From: Phycisphaerales bacterium
Lineage (GTDB): Bacteria; Planctomycetota; Phycisphaerae; Phycisphaerales; UBA1924
Reading direction: 5' to 3'
NCBI GenBank assembly: GCA_020845755.1
Contig: JADLFE010000036.1
Span: 39,672-103,671, forward strand
DNA: 64,000 nucleotides
A model generated the notes under the pieces. It had not been told where the DNA came from. It ran no database searches and worked only from the letters and a program-made list of their open reading frames with translations. Positions within the stretch are counted from its first letter, which is position 1; each line of letters opens with the position of its first letter. Shown one piece after another: positions 18,773 through 28,341 of this stretch. A program made the translations under genes and the position numbers.

Positions 18773-20353
18773 ATGCCGCGGACGATGAGCAAGGACCAAC
18801 CACAACGCGAGAACGGTTCGGCGAGGCCGGGGGCGTCGTCCAAGTCCGGGCCCAAGCCGGAACCGAGTTTGCTGGCGACGGTCGATCGCACGCTGACCAA
18901 GGTGATCGAGCACCCGAGCGTGCCGCGCCAGTTCGTTCACATCGTTCAGATGATCGTGATCGGAATGCGCCGGGTGCAGATCCCGCGGATGGCGGCGGCA
19001 CTGTCGTACCGGACCATCTTCGGGCTGATCCCGGTGCTGGTGGTGGCGATCGTGTTCTTCGCGGCATTTTCGAGCCAGGAATCCGTGGCAGATCAGATCC
19101 GCAAGATCATCAGATTCGCGGGGTTGGACCGGATCGAACTCACCTCGACCGACGCGGAGCCACCGCACCCGTCCGATCCGGGTTTGAACCCGGAACTGAC
19201 GAATCCGACGCCCGAGACACAGCCGCTCGCCGGGCCGCCGAGTCCTGCCCAGACGCGACTTGATGCGTGGATCGAGCAAGCAGTGCAGCGGGTGCGAACT
19301 CTTCCACCGGGCACGCTGAGCGTGATCGCGATCCTGACGCTGGTCTATGCCGCGATCTCGATGATGGTGGATATCGAGAAGTCCTTCAATCAGATCTACA
19401 TGGCGCCGGGCGGGAGAAGTTGGCCACGGCGTGTGATGCAGTACTGGGCGCTTCTGACGCTGGGGTCGCTGGGCCTGTTTTCCACGTTCTCGATCCAGGC
19501 GTGGGCGATCACGCAACTCGACGAGATCAACAACATCGAGTTCGTTGGTGGGGCGATCTATGTGGTCGCGCGGTTCACTGTGCCGCTGCTCATCAGCACA
19601 CTGCTTTTCTTTGTTGCCTACGCGACCGTGCCCAATACGCGCGTGCAGTTCTTCCCGGCCCTGATTGGCGCGCTCATGGCCGCGTTGATCTGGGAGGGCG
19701 GGAAATACGGCATCACGACCTACCTTCGGAACGCCAAGGGGCTCTCATCCCTGTACGGCCCCTTGGCGCTCGTGCCCCTGTTTCTCTTGTGGGTGTATGT
19801 GACGTGGATCATCGTGCTCTCTGGGCTGCAGGTGGCGCATGCGCTGCAGACGTATTCGACCGCCAAGGCGGCAGGATTGACGCGCTCGGTGCTCGAGACG
19901 CTTGGGCTGGTGACACAGGCCGCGGAAACGCGACGCACGCTGGTGATCGATCCGGCATCGACGCTGGTGGTGATGTGCGATGTGGCGGGCCGATTCCGAG
20001 CGGGCAAGCCGAGCGGCTCGTCGGTGGTTGCGGACAAGACCGGAATCGACGAGCGGGTGGTTTCGGAGATGCTGGAGCGCTTGTGGCGCGCCGGACTCCT
20101 GCACCGGGTGTCGGGCGGCGACGATGACGGGGCGTACACGCTGGCCGGGCCGCCCGAGGGCGTGCGGGCGCGTGACGTGCTGGTGGTGGGTGAGGAACTG
20201 GTCGCGGTTGATCGCGAGCGGGCCCCGAAATTGCTGGGTGAGTTGTCGGCGGCACGCCTGTCGGTGATGGATGGTCGGACCCTGGCGGACTTGCTCCCGC
20301 CTGCGCCTGTAAGGCCGGAACCTGCGGACCAGCCCCGCCCGGTCACGGCGTGA
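18773..20353 (+). CDS. YihY/BrkB-family inner-membrane protein with C-terminal winged-helix-like domain
   Basis: A 526-residue polytopic membrane protein. Membrane segments begin near residue 80 (GLIPVLVVAIVFFAAF), then ~185-205, ~225-245, ~270-295 and ~325-355, in the six-helix BrkB arrangement, with the family motif AAALSYRTIFGLIPVL. A loop rich in Pro and Asp separates helices 1 and 2. The C-terminal ~150 residues are soluble and include a helix-turn-helix-like segment (DERVVSEMLERLWRAGLLHRV) resembling a winged helix. Start ATG 18773 has GGAGG 8 nt upstream. The family was once called ribonuclease BN in error; its function is unsettled, with proposed roles in envelope transport. It lies 76 bp after the pseudouridine synthase gene and may be cotranscribed with it. 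Confidence 0.87.
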   Translation: MPRTMSKDQPQRENGSARPGASSKSGPKPEPSLLATVDRTLTKVIEHPSVPRQFVHIVQMIVIGMRRVQIPRMAAALSYRTIFGLIPVLVVAIVFFAAFSSQESVADQIRKIIRFAGLDRIELTSTDAEPPHPSDPGLNPELTNPTPETQPLAGPPSPAQTRLDAWIEQAVQRVRTLPPGTLSVIAILTLVYAAISMMVDIEKSFNQIYMAPGGRSWPRRVMQYWALLTLGSLGLFSTFSIQAWAITQLDEINNIEFVGGAIYVVARFTVPLLISTLLFFVAYATVPNTRVQFFPALIGALMAALIWEGGKYGITTYLRNAKGLSSLYGPLALVPLFLLWVYVTWIIVLSGLQVAHALQTYSTAKAAGLTRSVLETLGLVTQAAETRRTLVIDPASTLVVMCDVAGRFRAGKPSGSSVVADKTGIDERVVSEMLERLWRAGLLHRVSGGDDDGAYTLAGPPEGVRARDVLVVGEELVAVDRERAPKLLGELSAARLSVMDGRTLADLLPPAPVRPEPADQPRPVTA

Positions 20354-20446
20354 ACCGGACACCCTCCATGGCTTTGCCTATTCTGTGGGGCGACTCAAGA
20401 GAGCCTTGGGCGGGGCCCGGGGCATCGCCAGCCAGCGAGGAACGCG

Positions 20447-21010
20447 ATGGGCATTGAAGCAGCACTCCCGGTTGATGGATTCGTGACGACGCAGTTGCGC
20501 CGGGTTATCAACTTCGCCCGGCGGAACAGCCTGTGGCCCATGCCGTTCGCGACGGCGTGCTGCGGTATCGAACTGATGGCGACGGCGTGCTCGCGGTACG
20601 ACCTGGCCCGCTTCGGGGCGGAGGTCATGCGATTCAGCCCTCGCCAGTGCGATCTGTTGATCGTGGCGGGGCGGGTGTCGATCAAGACGATGCCGGTTCT
20701 GCAGCGGATTTACCAGCAGATGACGGAGCCCAAGTGGGTGATTTCGATGGGCGCATGCGCCTCGACGGGCGGCGTGTTTGACACGTATGCCGTCGTGCAG
20801 GGGTGCGATCAGTTCATCCCGGTGGATGTGTATGTGCCGGGGTGCCCGCCGCGGCCCGAACAGTTGATTGAGGGCGTGATGGCGATCCAGCGGCACATTG
20901 ATCGCGAGGGCATGCCGCCCCCGGGCGGGAAGAGGATGCCGCTGGGGATCGCGATCCAGCCGACGCACGCGCCGAGGCCGCAACCGGTGGGGTTGACGCT
21001 GGGGAACTGA
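20447..21010 (+). CDS. nuoB: NADH-quinone oxidoreductase subunit B (solitary)
   Basis: The complex I subunit carrying iron-sulfur cluster N2, next to the quinone site. Its 187 residues have all four N2 ligands at family spacing: Cys38 and Cys39 (TACCGIE), Cys104 (GACASTGG) and Cys133 (VPGCPPRPE). The 65- and 29-residue intervals equal those of Thermus Nqo6. The C-terminal ~45 residues after the cluster domain are Pro-rich. No nuoA, nuoC or nuoD is adjacent: the YihY gene precedes it and a pseudopilin follows. It may be a displaced copy of a split nuo locus or belong to a related hydrogenase-type complex; the sequence itself looks like a functional complex I subunit. Confidence 0.93.
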   Translation: MGIEAALPVDGFVTTQLRRVINFARRNSLWPMPFATACCGIELMATACSRYDLARFGAEVMRFSPRQCDLLIVAGRVSIKTMPVLQRIYQQMTEPKWVISMGACASTGGVFDTYAVVQGCDQFIPVDVYVPGCPPRPEQLIEGVMAIQRHIDREGMPPPGGKRMPLGIAIQPTHAPRPQPVGLTLGN

Positions 21011-21222
21011 GCCAGACAACTGGAACAGCGGCGAGAGTTTATGAAATGTGGATGGGCGCGAGGCCGTTTGCGTTGACCTTGACCGCGCGCTGATTCTGCG
21101 GTAAACCAAGAGTGAAGTTCGGGATTGGTTGGGTAGCCCGTCCGTTCGGACTCAGGGCCCCAAGCGTGTTCTTCTGGAGTGGGTGTTCTCGGTAGGCGGC
21201 AGGTTCCGCCGGGAGTCTGGGC

Positions 21223-21984
21223 ATGAAGCGGGTGGTCGTCATGAGGCGGACAGTTGTTCGCGGCTTCACGCTCATCGAGTTGCTTGTGGTGATTGCGATC
21301 ATCGCGCTCTTGATCGGGATTCTACTTCCCGCGCTGGGCAAGGCGCGGAAGGGCGCGCATCAGATGCACTGTCAGACGAATCTGCGGACGATCATGCAGG
21401 CGGTGCAGATGTACGCCAATGACTGGAAGGACTTTCTGCCGCTCCCCAACTGGCTTGACGCCAAGACCAACAAGATGCCGGGCTGGCTCTACAACCCGGA
21501 CCCCGTCACGCCGGCGACCGACGCCAAGTGGAAGGAATTGTGCGAGACCGGCGACAAGAACAAGGACTACATCAAGTTTTACGAGACCGGCTCGCTGTGG
21601 AAGTATCACCAGATCAGGAAGTCCTACCGCTGCATCGGTCACAAGGAGCCCTTCATCAAGAACTCCGGCTGGGCGACGAGTTATCTGATGAACGGCGCGG
21701 TGGTGGATTACAACGCGAAGAATCGCCATTTTCAGAGGCGTCTCACCGAGTTTCGCCCCGAGGCCGTGCTGATGTGGGAGGCCGACGAGCTGGGACCCGG
21801 CTGGAACGACGGATCGAGTTTCCCGTACGAGGACAGGTCAACGACGCGGCACGACAAGGGCGCCACGGTGGCTTCGTTCGACGGGCACGTGTGGTGGCTG
21901 GCTCGAGCGAAATACGAGGAAGAGGTCAACAACCGTCCGGGTAAGTTGTACTGCGTGCCTTGGGGCAAGGGCGATGGGACTTGA
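21223..21984 (+). CDS. Type II pseudopilin-like protein with H-x9-DG motif
   Basis: A 253-residue protein with a prepilin-peptidase N-terminus: basic leader, then [25 protein letters not shown], cleavable after Gly and N-methylated at Phe. The C-terminal part contains [18 protein letters not shown], which fits the H-x9-DG motif of planctomycete pseudopilins (His, nine residues, Asp-Gly). Such proteins occur in large families in planctomycetes and are exported through a type II secretion-like machine; their role is mostly unknown. An ATG at 21241 could also start the protein, leaving a shorter leader. The 212 bp before it contain no other gene I can identify. Confidence 0.88.
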   Translation: MKRVVVMRRTVVRGFTLIELLVVIAIIALLIGILLPALGKARKGAHQMHCQTNLRTIMQAVQMYANDWKDFLPLPNWLDAKTNKMPGWLYNPDPVTPATDAKWKELCETGDKNKDYIKFYETGSLWKYHQIRKSYRCIGHKEPFIKNSGWATSYLMNGAVVDYNAKNRHFQRRLTEFRPEAVLMWEADELGPGWNDGSSFPYEDRSTTRHDKGATVASFDGHVWWLARAKYEEEVNNRPGKLYCVPWGKGDGT

Positions 21985-22049
21985 ATCCGCGCTGACCTGG
22001 CGAGCGATGTCATCCCGCGGCGAGCACCCTCGTCGCGGGAGGCGGTCGC

Positions 22050-22964
22050 ATGATCGGACGTGATACGGACGGAGTGACGTGGTCCCAGGGTCTGCGGGCC
22101 CGGGCGGGCATGGTGCTGGCCTTGTGCGGCGTGGCGATGGGAGCCTGCCGCGCTCAGGATGCAGCGCCCACGCCGACCAGCGATCACACGGAGTCGCGTG
22201 CGACGTCGGCGGAACAGGATTCATCGCGAGGGACGAAGGACGCGGAAGGTCTGGCGCCTCTGCGGCGCGTGGGCGGCGACCAGGACGCGAAAGTCGAGAA
22301 GCGAGGCGAGCACTATTACGCTGGCGTCTGCTCGATCACCACGCCGCTTCCGGTCGGGTACCCGGAGCCCACACCGCCCGGAGCGATCGATCTGAAGGTG
22401 TATCCGTCGGTGCGTCGCGCGGAGGTGAGCGGGACGACGATGCCGGACTACGGCATGTACCAGGGCTTCTTCCCGCTATTCAACCACATCAAAAAGCGCG
22501 AGATCGCGATGACGTCGCCGGTGGAGATGGACTACCGGATGCTGAAGGCCGACGGTTCGCAGACGCGGGATCACGAGCGATCGGGCGATGCGTACAAGGC
22601 GACAGAGAGCGATGCGGGAGAGAAGGACGCGGCGTGGACGATGTCGTTCTTGTATCGAAACAACGAACTCGGGCCGACGGGCGCGGACGGGCGGGTCGAG
22701 GTGCGCGACGCCGAGCCGTTGGTGGTGGTTTCGATCGGGATGAAGGGCTCGTACATGACGGCACGGGTGAAGATTGGGGTGGCGAAGTTGAATGGATGGC
22801 TGGAGTCGCAGGGTGAGTGGGAGGCGGCCGGTCCGGTGCGTGCGTTGTATTACAACGGGCCGGACGTGGCGCGCCGGGACCAGTGGTCGGAGGTCCAACT
22901 TCCGGTGAGGCGGAAGGCCAAGTCGACGGGGGAGTGCGAGACGACTCCCGCGGCCACGAGGTGA
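22050..22964 (+). CDS. SOUL-family haem-binding protein, predicted lipoprotein
   Basis: A 304-residue protein. A hydrophobic N-terminal segment ends in AMGAC33, a plausible lipobox, followed by a Ser/Thr/Asp-rich linker. From residue ~90 the SOUL/HEBP fold is recognisable: IDLKVYPSVRRAEV, FFPLFNHIKKREIAMTSPVEM, WTMSFLYRN and the C-terminal ALYYNGPD. SOUL proteins bind haem or porphyrins. Compared with typical members, a charged insertion (about 175-195) interrupts the domain. The likely location is the periplasmic face of a membrane. It is convergent with the sulfotransferase array, only 33 bp from its end. Confidence 0.83.
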   Translation: MIGRDTDGVTWSQGLRARAGMVLALCGVAMGACRAQDAAPTPTSDHTESRATSAEQDSSRGTKDAEGLAPLRRVGGDQDAKVEKRGEHYYAGVCSITTPLPVGYPEPTPPGAIDLKVYPSVRRAEVSGTTMPDYGMYQGFFPLFNHIKKREIAMTSPVEMDYRMLKADGSQTRDHERSGDAYKATESDAGEKDAAWTMSFLYRNNELGPTGADGRVEVRDAEPLVVVSIGMKGSYMTARVKIGVAKLNGWLESQGEWEAAGPVRALYYNGPDVARRDQWSEVQLPVRRKAKSTGECETTPAATR

Positions 22965-22997
22965 AAGCGTCGAGGGGGTGGTTTCGGCTGGCGGTGT

Positions 22998-24758
22998 TCA
23001 CACCGCATCGCGCAAGCCATCGATGAGTTCGCCGAGGTAGGGCTCGTAGTTCTTCCAACGATTTGTTGATGAGGTGTAGATCGGTCGGCGGACCTGGCTG
23101 ACGCTGGCGGTATGGACGGCGCCCGAGCGTGTGTGGAAGGTCAGGCACGAGTCGTTCCATTCGAGGCCGATTGCGCCGATGATGCGGCGTGCACTTCCCT
23201 CGACGTCGGAGACGACATCCTCGTAGGCACAGTCGATGATGCGGTCGCCCAGGAGCGTGCCCCAGTGCTTCATGAGGCGTCTGTAGTTCCGGTACATGCA
23301 GGCGATGCCGGGGAGAGAGACGGCGTAGTCGTGCGATTCGCGCAACCACGTGGTATAGATGGAGAGGCAAGTGTCGAGCGGGTGGCGGCGGTTATGGATG
23401 ATCGAAGCGCCGGGGAGGGCCAGCGCGATCAGGCCGAGGTGCATGAAGTTGTGGGGCATCTTGTCGACGATGCGGAGGGAGTCGGGCGCCAGCGAGCGCA
23501 CCGAGGAGAGATACTCGTCGGCCAGCGCCGTCAGATGTTCCGGTGTTGAGCGTGCGACGGCGCGGGCAGGCGAGACATCCGCTCTAATCCTTCCGGGAAG
23601 TGACAGTGCCAGAAGGATCATGGTGGCCAGTTCGCCGACGCCCGACGCTCGCGGATGTCCGCCCAGGATGCGTTCAAGCAGCGTGGTTCCGGAGCGTGGC
23701 ATCCCGACGATGAAGACCGGCGTGCGATCGTCGCGGGCGGACCGATGACAACCGGGGAATTGTTCGGGCGGGAACGACGCGATGATCTCGTCGAACTGAG
23801 CGTCGAGGGCGGCGGCGTTGAAGGTCTGGGGGAGGAGCGAATTCGCATGCTGGAAGGCGCGGAAGGCGCCGGCGAAATCTCCCTCGTCGTCGAGGAAGCC
23901 GCCCAGGGCAAAGTGAAGCCCGATCAGCCCAGAAGAAGCGGGAGCCATGCGCGAGATGGTCTGCAGAACCAGGGCGTGAGCACGGGCGGCGTGGTCTGTT
24001 CCGCGGGCGGTGAGGGCGTACTGGGCGATGGCTCCGGCGTGGGCGCCGGGCGCTAGCGCGAGTTCGGCCAGGATGTTGAGTGCCTCGTCGCGTCGCCCGA
24101 GGGCTTCCATGGCGCGTGAATGGGCGATTCGAAGGGTGAGGTTGTCGGGGTCCAGGCGCGCCGCCTCCTCGAATACGTTGAGGGCCTCCTGGGTCTTGGA
24201 GACGCGGAGGAGGCACTCGCCGAGCCCCGCGAGCGACGCGGGTGTGCGGGTGAGTTCGGCGGATCGACGGAAGTATGGGAGGGCGGCGGCGGGGCATCGG
24301 GCGCCGCTGACGGCGCGTCCCATCGCAAATTGCACGTCCGGGTCGCGCGGGCTCAGTTCCAGAGCGCGGGCCAGGAGCGGCAGGGCGGTGGTGTCTCGGC
24401 GCTGTGCGAGATAGATCAGTCCCAGCTCGGTCCAGGCGCGGGCCAGCCGCGGATCGATCGAAGTCGCGGTCCGGAGCGCGGCTTCGGCCTCCGGATAGCG
24501 TGCCATCGCGGCCAGGGCCCGACCTCGATCCATGTGAGCGGGCGCGAGGTCGGGGCGCAGCATGATCGCGCGCGAGAGAGTGTTGACGGATTCGGCGGCG
24601 CGGCGCTGCTCGAGTTGGACGATGCCCAACTGGTGGAGAGCCCCGGCGTGGCGTGGATCCGCCTGGGTGGCCTGGACGAGCATCCGTTCGGCGCCGGGGA
24701 GGTCGCCGGCGGCGCGGAGGCGGGACGCCTGGCTGAGCAATTGAACGACGCGGGACAT
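22998..24758 (-). CDS. TPR-sulfotransferase paralogue 1 (last gene of array)
   Basis: A 586-residue protein: N-terminal tetratricopeptide repeats (about 1-300) and a C-terminal sulfotransferase domain. The 5'-phosphosulfate loop is IVGMPRSGTTLLERIL (near residue 350), and the 3'-phosphate motif is NRRHPLDTCLS (near 457). It presumably transfers sulfate from PAPS to a carbohydrate or protein tyrosine; the substrate is unknown. No signal peptide is seen. Its C-terminal signature, SSTNRWKNYEPYLGEL, groups it with paralogue 3 (26565). It is the last of four same-strand genes, 8 bp after paralogue 2. Its third-motif region (TTWLRESHDYAVSL) differs most from the other three copies. Confidence 0.9.
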   Translation of the reverse strand: MSRVVQLLSQASRLRAAGDLPGAERMLVQATQADPRHAGALHQLGIVQLEQRRAAESVNTLSRAIMLRPDLAPAHMDRGRALAAMARYPEAEAALRTATSIDPRLARAWTELGLIYLAQRRDTTALPLLARALELSPRDPDVQFAMGRAVSGARCPAAALPYFRRSAELTRTPASLAGLGECLLRVSKTQEALNVFEEAARLDPDNLTLRIAHSRAMEALGRRDEALNILAELALAPGAHAGAIAQYALTARGTDHAARAHALVLQTISRMAPASSGLIGLHFALGGFLDDEGDFAGAFRAFQHANSLLPQTFNAAALDAQFDEIIASFPPEQFPGCHRSARDDRTPVFIVGMPRSGTTLLERILGGHPRASGVGELATMILLALSLPGRIRADVSPARAVARSTPEHLTALADEYLSSVRSLAPDSLRIVDKMPHNFMHLGLIALALPGASIIHNRRHPLDTCLSIYTTWLRESHDYAVSLPGIACMYRNYRRLMKHWGTLLGDRIIDCAYEDVVSDVEGSARRIIGAIGLEWNDSCLTFHTRSGAVHTASVSQVRRPIYTSSTNRWKNYEPYLGELIDGLRDAV

Positions 24759-24766
24759 TCGGACTC

Positions 24767-26524
24767 CTAGAGGAACTCACGCAGGCCGTCGATCAATACG
24801 CCGAGGTAGGGCTCGAACTTCTTCCAGCGTCCGATCGACGAATCGTACATCGGGCGCCGGACCTGGCTGGCGCTGGCGGTCACGACCGAGCGTTTTCCTT
24901 CGTAGAACTTCAGGCAGGCCGGATCCCACTCCAGTCGGGTCGCCGCAATAAGACGTCGTGATTCGGTCTCAGGGTCGGCGACCAGTGTCTCGTACGTCGC
25001 CTCAACAAGGCGTTCGCCCAGCACGGCCTTCCAGTGCGCCATGAGCTCTCGGTACGCGCGGTACGCGACCACAAGATTCTCCAGCGAGACCGAGTAGTCG
25101 TGGGCGAATGGCAGCGGCGTGGCCAGGCACGAGACGCAGGTGTCCAGGGGGTGTCGTACGCTGTGGATCAGCGTGGCGCTCGGCAATGCCAACGCGATCA
25201 ATCCGAGCGCGAGGAAGTTGTGCGGCATCTTGTCGACGACACGGTCCTTGCCCGGGGCCTGGTGGTCGAGCATCGCCATGTACTCCGACGCGATCGCGTC
25301 GAGCACCCCGGTCGTGATCTTCTCCACGCACCGAGGGAACGGGGTGTTTGTCCCGAGTCGCTGCGCAAGTGACTCGACCATCGAGAGCATCTCCCAGCGC
25401 TCGCCGATACCCGTGGCACGCGGATGACCCGCGATGATCTGTTCCAGCAGCGTGGTGCCCGAGCGCGGCATGCCAACGATGAAGACGGGGCGAGGCTCCG
25501 AGTGCGTCGAGCGAGGGAGGGCAGCCATCGCCCGGGCGCTGAAGGAGTCCTCCAGATCGCGCACACGACGTGTGTGGTCCGCCGCGTTGAACGTCTGTGG
25601 ATAACATGCCTTGCCCGCGAGGTACGAGTCGAACGCGCCGGCGTAGTCCCCCTCCGCCTCCAGCAACGCGCCCAGCGCCATGCGGAGCTGTATTGTGCTG
25701 GTTGGATTGCCGCTAAAATCCCGCAGGCGCGCCCTGCAGAGGTCGATCACTGCCGCACGATCGGGCGATCGGGCACAGAGCGCCGCGTACTGGGCGAGCA
25801 ACGCGTTGGTGCAGGACGGCCCGCGAACGATGGGACCGAGGGTCTCGATCGCCAGTCCCCGATTCCCCTGCGATTCGGCGGCGCGCGCCTTCCCAGATAT
25901 GGCATCCGCGTGATCGGGCGCACCCGCGAGTGTCTCGTCGAACGCGGCGATCGACTCGTCTGTTTGCCCCATCGACAGCAAGGCCATCCCTAGCGTCGCG
26001 AGCTCGTTTGGTTCCCGGCGTATCGCGACCGCCTTGCGGGCGAGCTCCAGTGCCTCGTGCGGACGCCCGGCGGCGTGCAGCCCCGCGGCCCGAAGTTGCT
26101 TGACCTGGGCGTCCCGTGGGAGCAGATGCTCGGCGCGGGCCAGCGCGGCGTCGGCCTGGGGCATGCGTCCCATCATGTGAAGGCTTGTGCCCAGCGTGCG
26201 CCACGCCTGCCCGTTCGCGGGCGCGAGGCGCGTCGCCCGTTCCGCAACCTCCACGGCGGGTGCGAACTGTCCCACTTCGCCCAGCACGCGGGCGAGATCG
26301 AGCAACAGCGGCACCGAGTCGGGCTTGATCCGCGCCGCGCGCGACAAGGCCTCCACGGCGTCCCTCGCTCGCCCTGATCGTCGCAGCACGTCGCCCAGTT
26401 CCTGCAGAAGCGGCACCGAGCCGGGCTCGCTTTCCAGCGCGCCCCGGAGTATGCGCTCGGCCTCGTGGAGACGGCCCGACGTTGCCAGCGCGCGAGCCGA
26501 CGAGATGATATGGATCGACTTCAT
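24767..26524 (-). CDS. TPR-sulfotransferase paralogue 2
   Basis: 585 residues with the same TPR-plus-sulfotransferase layout. Motifs: FIVGMPRSGTTLLEQII near residue 348 and HSVRHPLDTCVSC near 455. The C-terminus, KFYEGKRSVVTAS followed by DSSIGRWKKFEPYLG, groups it with paralogue 4. TPR units (for example GQAWRTLGTSLHMMGRMPQADAAL, split here as GQAWRTLGTSLH and MMGRMPQADAAL) fill residues ~10-290. It starts 40 bp after the end of paralogue 3. The array order and equal lengths indicate duplication of one ancestral gene; cellular role and acceptor are unknown. Confidence 0.9.
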   Translation of the reverse strand: MKSIHIISSARALATSGRLHEAERILRGALESEPGSVPLLQELGDVLRRSGRARDAVEALSRAARIKPDSVPLLLDLARVLGEVGQFAPAVEVAERATRLAPANGQAWRTLGTSLHMMGRMPQADAALARAEHLLPRDAQVKQLRAAGLHAAGRPHEALELARKAVAIRREPNELATLGMALLSMGQTDESIAAFDETLAGAPDHADAISGKARAAESQGNRGLAIETLGPIVRGPSCTNALLAQYAALCARSPDRAAVIDLCRARLRDFSGNPTSTIQLRMALGALLEAEGDYAGAFDSYLAGKACYPQTFNAADHTRRVRDLEDSFSARAMAALPRSTHSEPRPVFIVGMPRSGTTLLEQIIAGHPRATGIGERWEMLSMVESLAQRLGTNTPFPRCVEKITTGVLDAIASEYMAMLDHQAPGKDRVVDKMPHNFLALGLIALALPSATLIHSVRHPLDTCVSCLATPLPFAHDYSVSLENLVVAYRAYRELMAHWKAVLGERLVEATYETLVADPETESRRLIAATRLEWDPACLKFYEGKRSVVTASASQVRRPMYDSSIGRWKKFEPYLGVLIDGLREFL

Positions 26525-26564
26525 GGGTTTTGGTTCGCCCTGTTACGGATTCATCGGGGCTTGC

Positions 26565-28328
26565 TCAAAGGAATTGGCGCAGGCCGTCGATCAACTCACC
26601 GATGTAGGGCTCGTAGTTTTTCCAGCGATTGACGGAAGTGGCATAGAGAGGGCGGCGGACCTGGGTGGCGCTGAAGGTGGTGACGGGTCCGGAGGATTGA
26701 TGGAACGCGAGGCACGCGTCGTTCCATGGGAGTCCGAGCGAGGCGATGATGCGCTGCGCCTCGGCTTGTGGGCTGGAGACGATGTTCTCGTACACGACGT
26801 GGGTGATGCGGCTGCCCAGGACGTCGTTCCAATGGTCCATCATCCGGCGGTATTCGGTGTACTCGGCCGCGAGCCCGGCGAGCGAGAACTTGTAGGCGTG
26901 GGCGCGCCCGAGCGGCGTCAGGAAGCACGAGACGCAGGTGTCGAGCGGATGGCGTGAGGCGTGCAGGAGCGTGGCGCCGGGAAAGAGCAGGGCGATGAAG
27001 CCCAGCGTCAGGAAGTTGTGGGGGAGTTTGTCGACCACGCGCGACGTGCCGGGCTCGGTGTTGGAGATGCGGTCGAGATAGGCCTTGGCGAACTCCCCCA
27101 GCAGCGCGGGCGTGAGCGCGCCGAGCGACGCGGGGAGCGTGCCGCGTGCATCGCTCCGCGCGACCAGGGCGCCGAAAAGTCGCGGGACCATGTCCAATTC
27201 GCCGACGCCGACGGCCTCGGGGTGCGCGTCGATGATGCGTTCCAGCAGCGTCGTTCCCGAACGGGGCATGCCCACGATGAAAGCGGGGCGTCGGCAGGCG
27301 GGATCACCCTTAGGGGCGGCTTCGAGGTTGGCCTTGGAAAAGAGGCGTTTGAGTTCATCGGTGCGGGTTCGCACCGTCTGCGGATTGAAGGGGGGCGCGA
27401 CGCGAGAGTTGGCTTCCTTGGCGTGGGAGAACGCCGCTTCGTAGTCCCCCTGGGCGTCCAGGAGCGAGGCAAGCCCGTACAGGACCGGGGGCAGGCTCCC
27501 GGGGATCGTTTCCGGGCGTTCCTTGGCGCGGCGGAGCAGGTCGATGGCGGCGCCGCGCTTCTCCGGCATGCTCGACACCAGGCCCGCGTACCGCTGGATC
27601 AGATCGGGCGGGGCGAATCCTGCGTTGATGGCGTCCTCGGCGATGCGGGTGGCGTCGTCGAGATTGCCAAGTGCATGCGCGATCATGGCACGCGTTGCGG
27701 GAACGCCCGGGAATTTCGGGTCGATCGCGGCGGCCTGGTCGACGGCCTTGCCGGCGTCATCGAACTGAGAGAGCAGCGCCAGGGCAGATCCCAGCGACGC
27801 CAGCGCCAGTGCGCTGGGCTTGAGTGCGGCCGACTTCCGCAGGAATGGCACGGCCTGTTCGGCGGCCCGGTTCTCGGTGAGGAGCATCCCGGCCGTCAGG
27901 TTCGTCTCGGCGTCATCGGGCGCCAATTCGACGGCGCGCCGGATCACCGGGAGGCTCGCCGGGCCGGCGTTGGAAAAGTGGAGTGCCCGCGCGAAATCGC
28001 GGAGGATCGCGGCGTTGGTGGGTTCGAGGGACGCGGCCCGCTGAAGCACGCCGGCGGCCCGCTGCGGGCGCCCCAGTTTCATCTCGGCGCGCGAGAGTTC
28101 TACCAGGGCCGGGACGTGCTGGGGGTTGATCTGTCCGACCCGTGCCAGGGCCCTCAGGGCGTCGTTCGGACGATTCGCGGCGTTGAGCGTGGCGCCCAGT
28201 TCTGTCCAGGCGTTGATGTCGTTGGGGTCGTTGTTGGCGGCCTTGACGTACGCCTCGCACGCCTCGCGCAATCGCCCCGATGCGCGGAGCGAGCGGGCGC
28301 GATGCAGCCATTGGGCGGTGTTGCTCAT
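26565..28328 (-). CDS. TPR-sulfotransferase paralogue 3
   Basis: 587 residues; TPR region about 5-300, sulfotransferase domain after it. The PAPS 5' loop reads FIVGMPRSGTTLLERII near residue 351 and the 3' motif HASRHPLDTCVSCF. Its C-terminus (SVNRWKNYEPYIGELIDGL) matches paralogue 1, but its central catalytic region (TPLGRAHAY, RRMMDHWNDVLG) is closer to paralogue 4. This mosaic pattern hints at recombination or gene conversion between copies. It starts 13 bp after paralogue 4 ends, so it is almost certainly cotranscribed. Confidence 0.9.
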   Translation of the reverse strand: MSNTAQWLHRARSLRASGRLREACEAYVKAANNDPNDINAWTELGATLNAANRPNDALRALARVGQINPQHVPALVELSRAEMKLGRPQRAAGVLQRAASLEPTNAAILRDFARALHFSNAGPASLPVIRRAVELAPDDAETNLTAGMLLTENRAAEQAVPFLRKSAALKPSALALASLGSALALLSQFDDAGKAVDQAAAIDPKFPGVPATRAMIAHALGNLDDATRIAEDAINAGFAPPDLIQRYAGLVSSMPEKRGAAIDLLRRAKERPETIPGSLPPVLYGLASLLDAQGDYEAAFSHAKEANSRVAPPFNPQTVRTRTDELKRLFSKANLEAAPKGDPACRRPAFIVGMPRSGTTLLERIIDAHPEAVGVGELDMVPRLFGALVARSDARGTLPASLGALTPALLGEFAKAYLDRISNTEPGTSRVVDKLPHNFLTLGFIALLFPGATLLHASRHPLDTCVSCFLTPLGRAHAYKFSLAGLAAEYTEYRRMMDHWNDVLGSRITHVVYENIVSSPQAEAQRIIASLGLPWNDACLAFHQSSGPVTTFSATQVRRPLYATSVNRWKNYEPYIGELIDGLRQFL

Positions 28329-28341
28329 GGATTCCCTTCGA

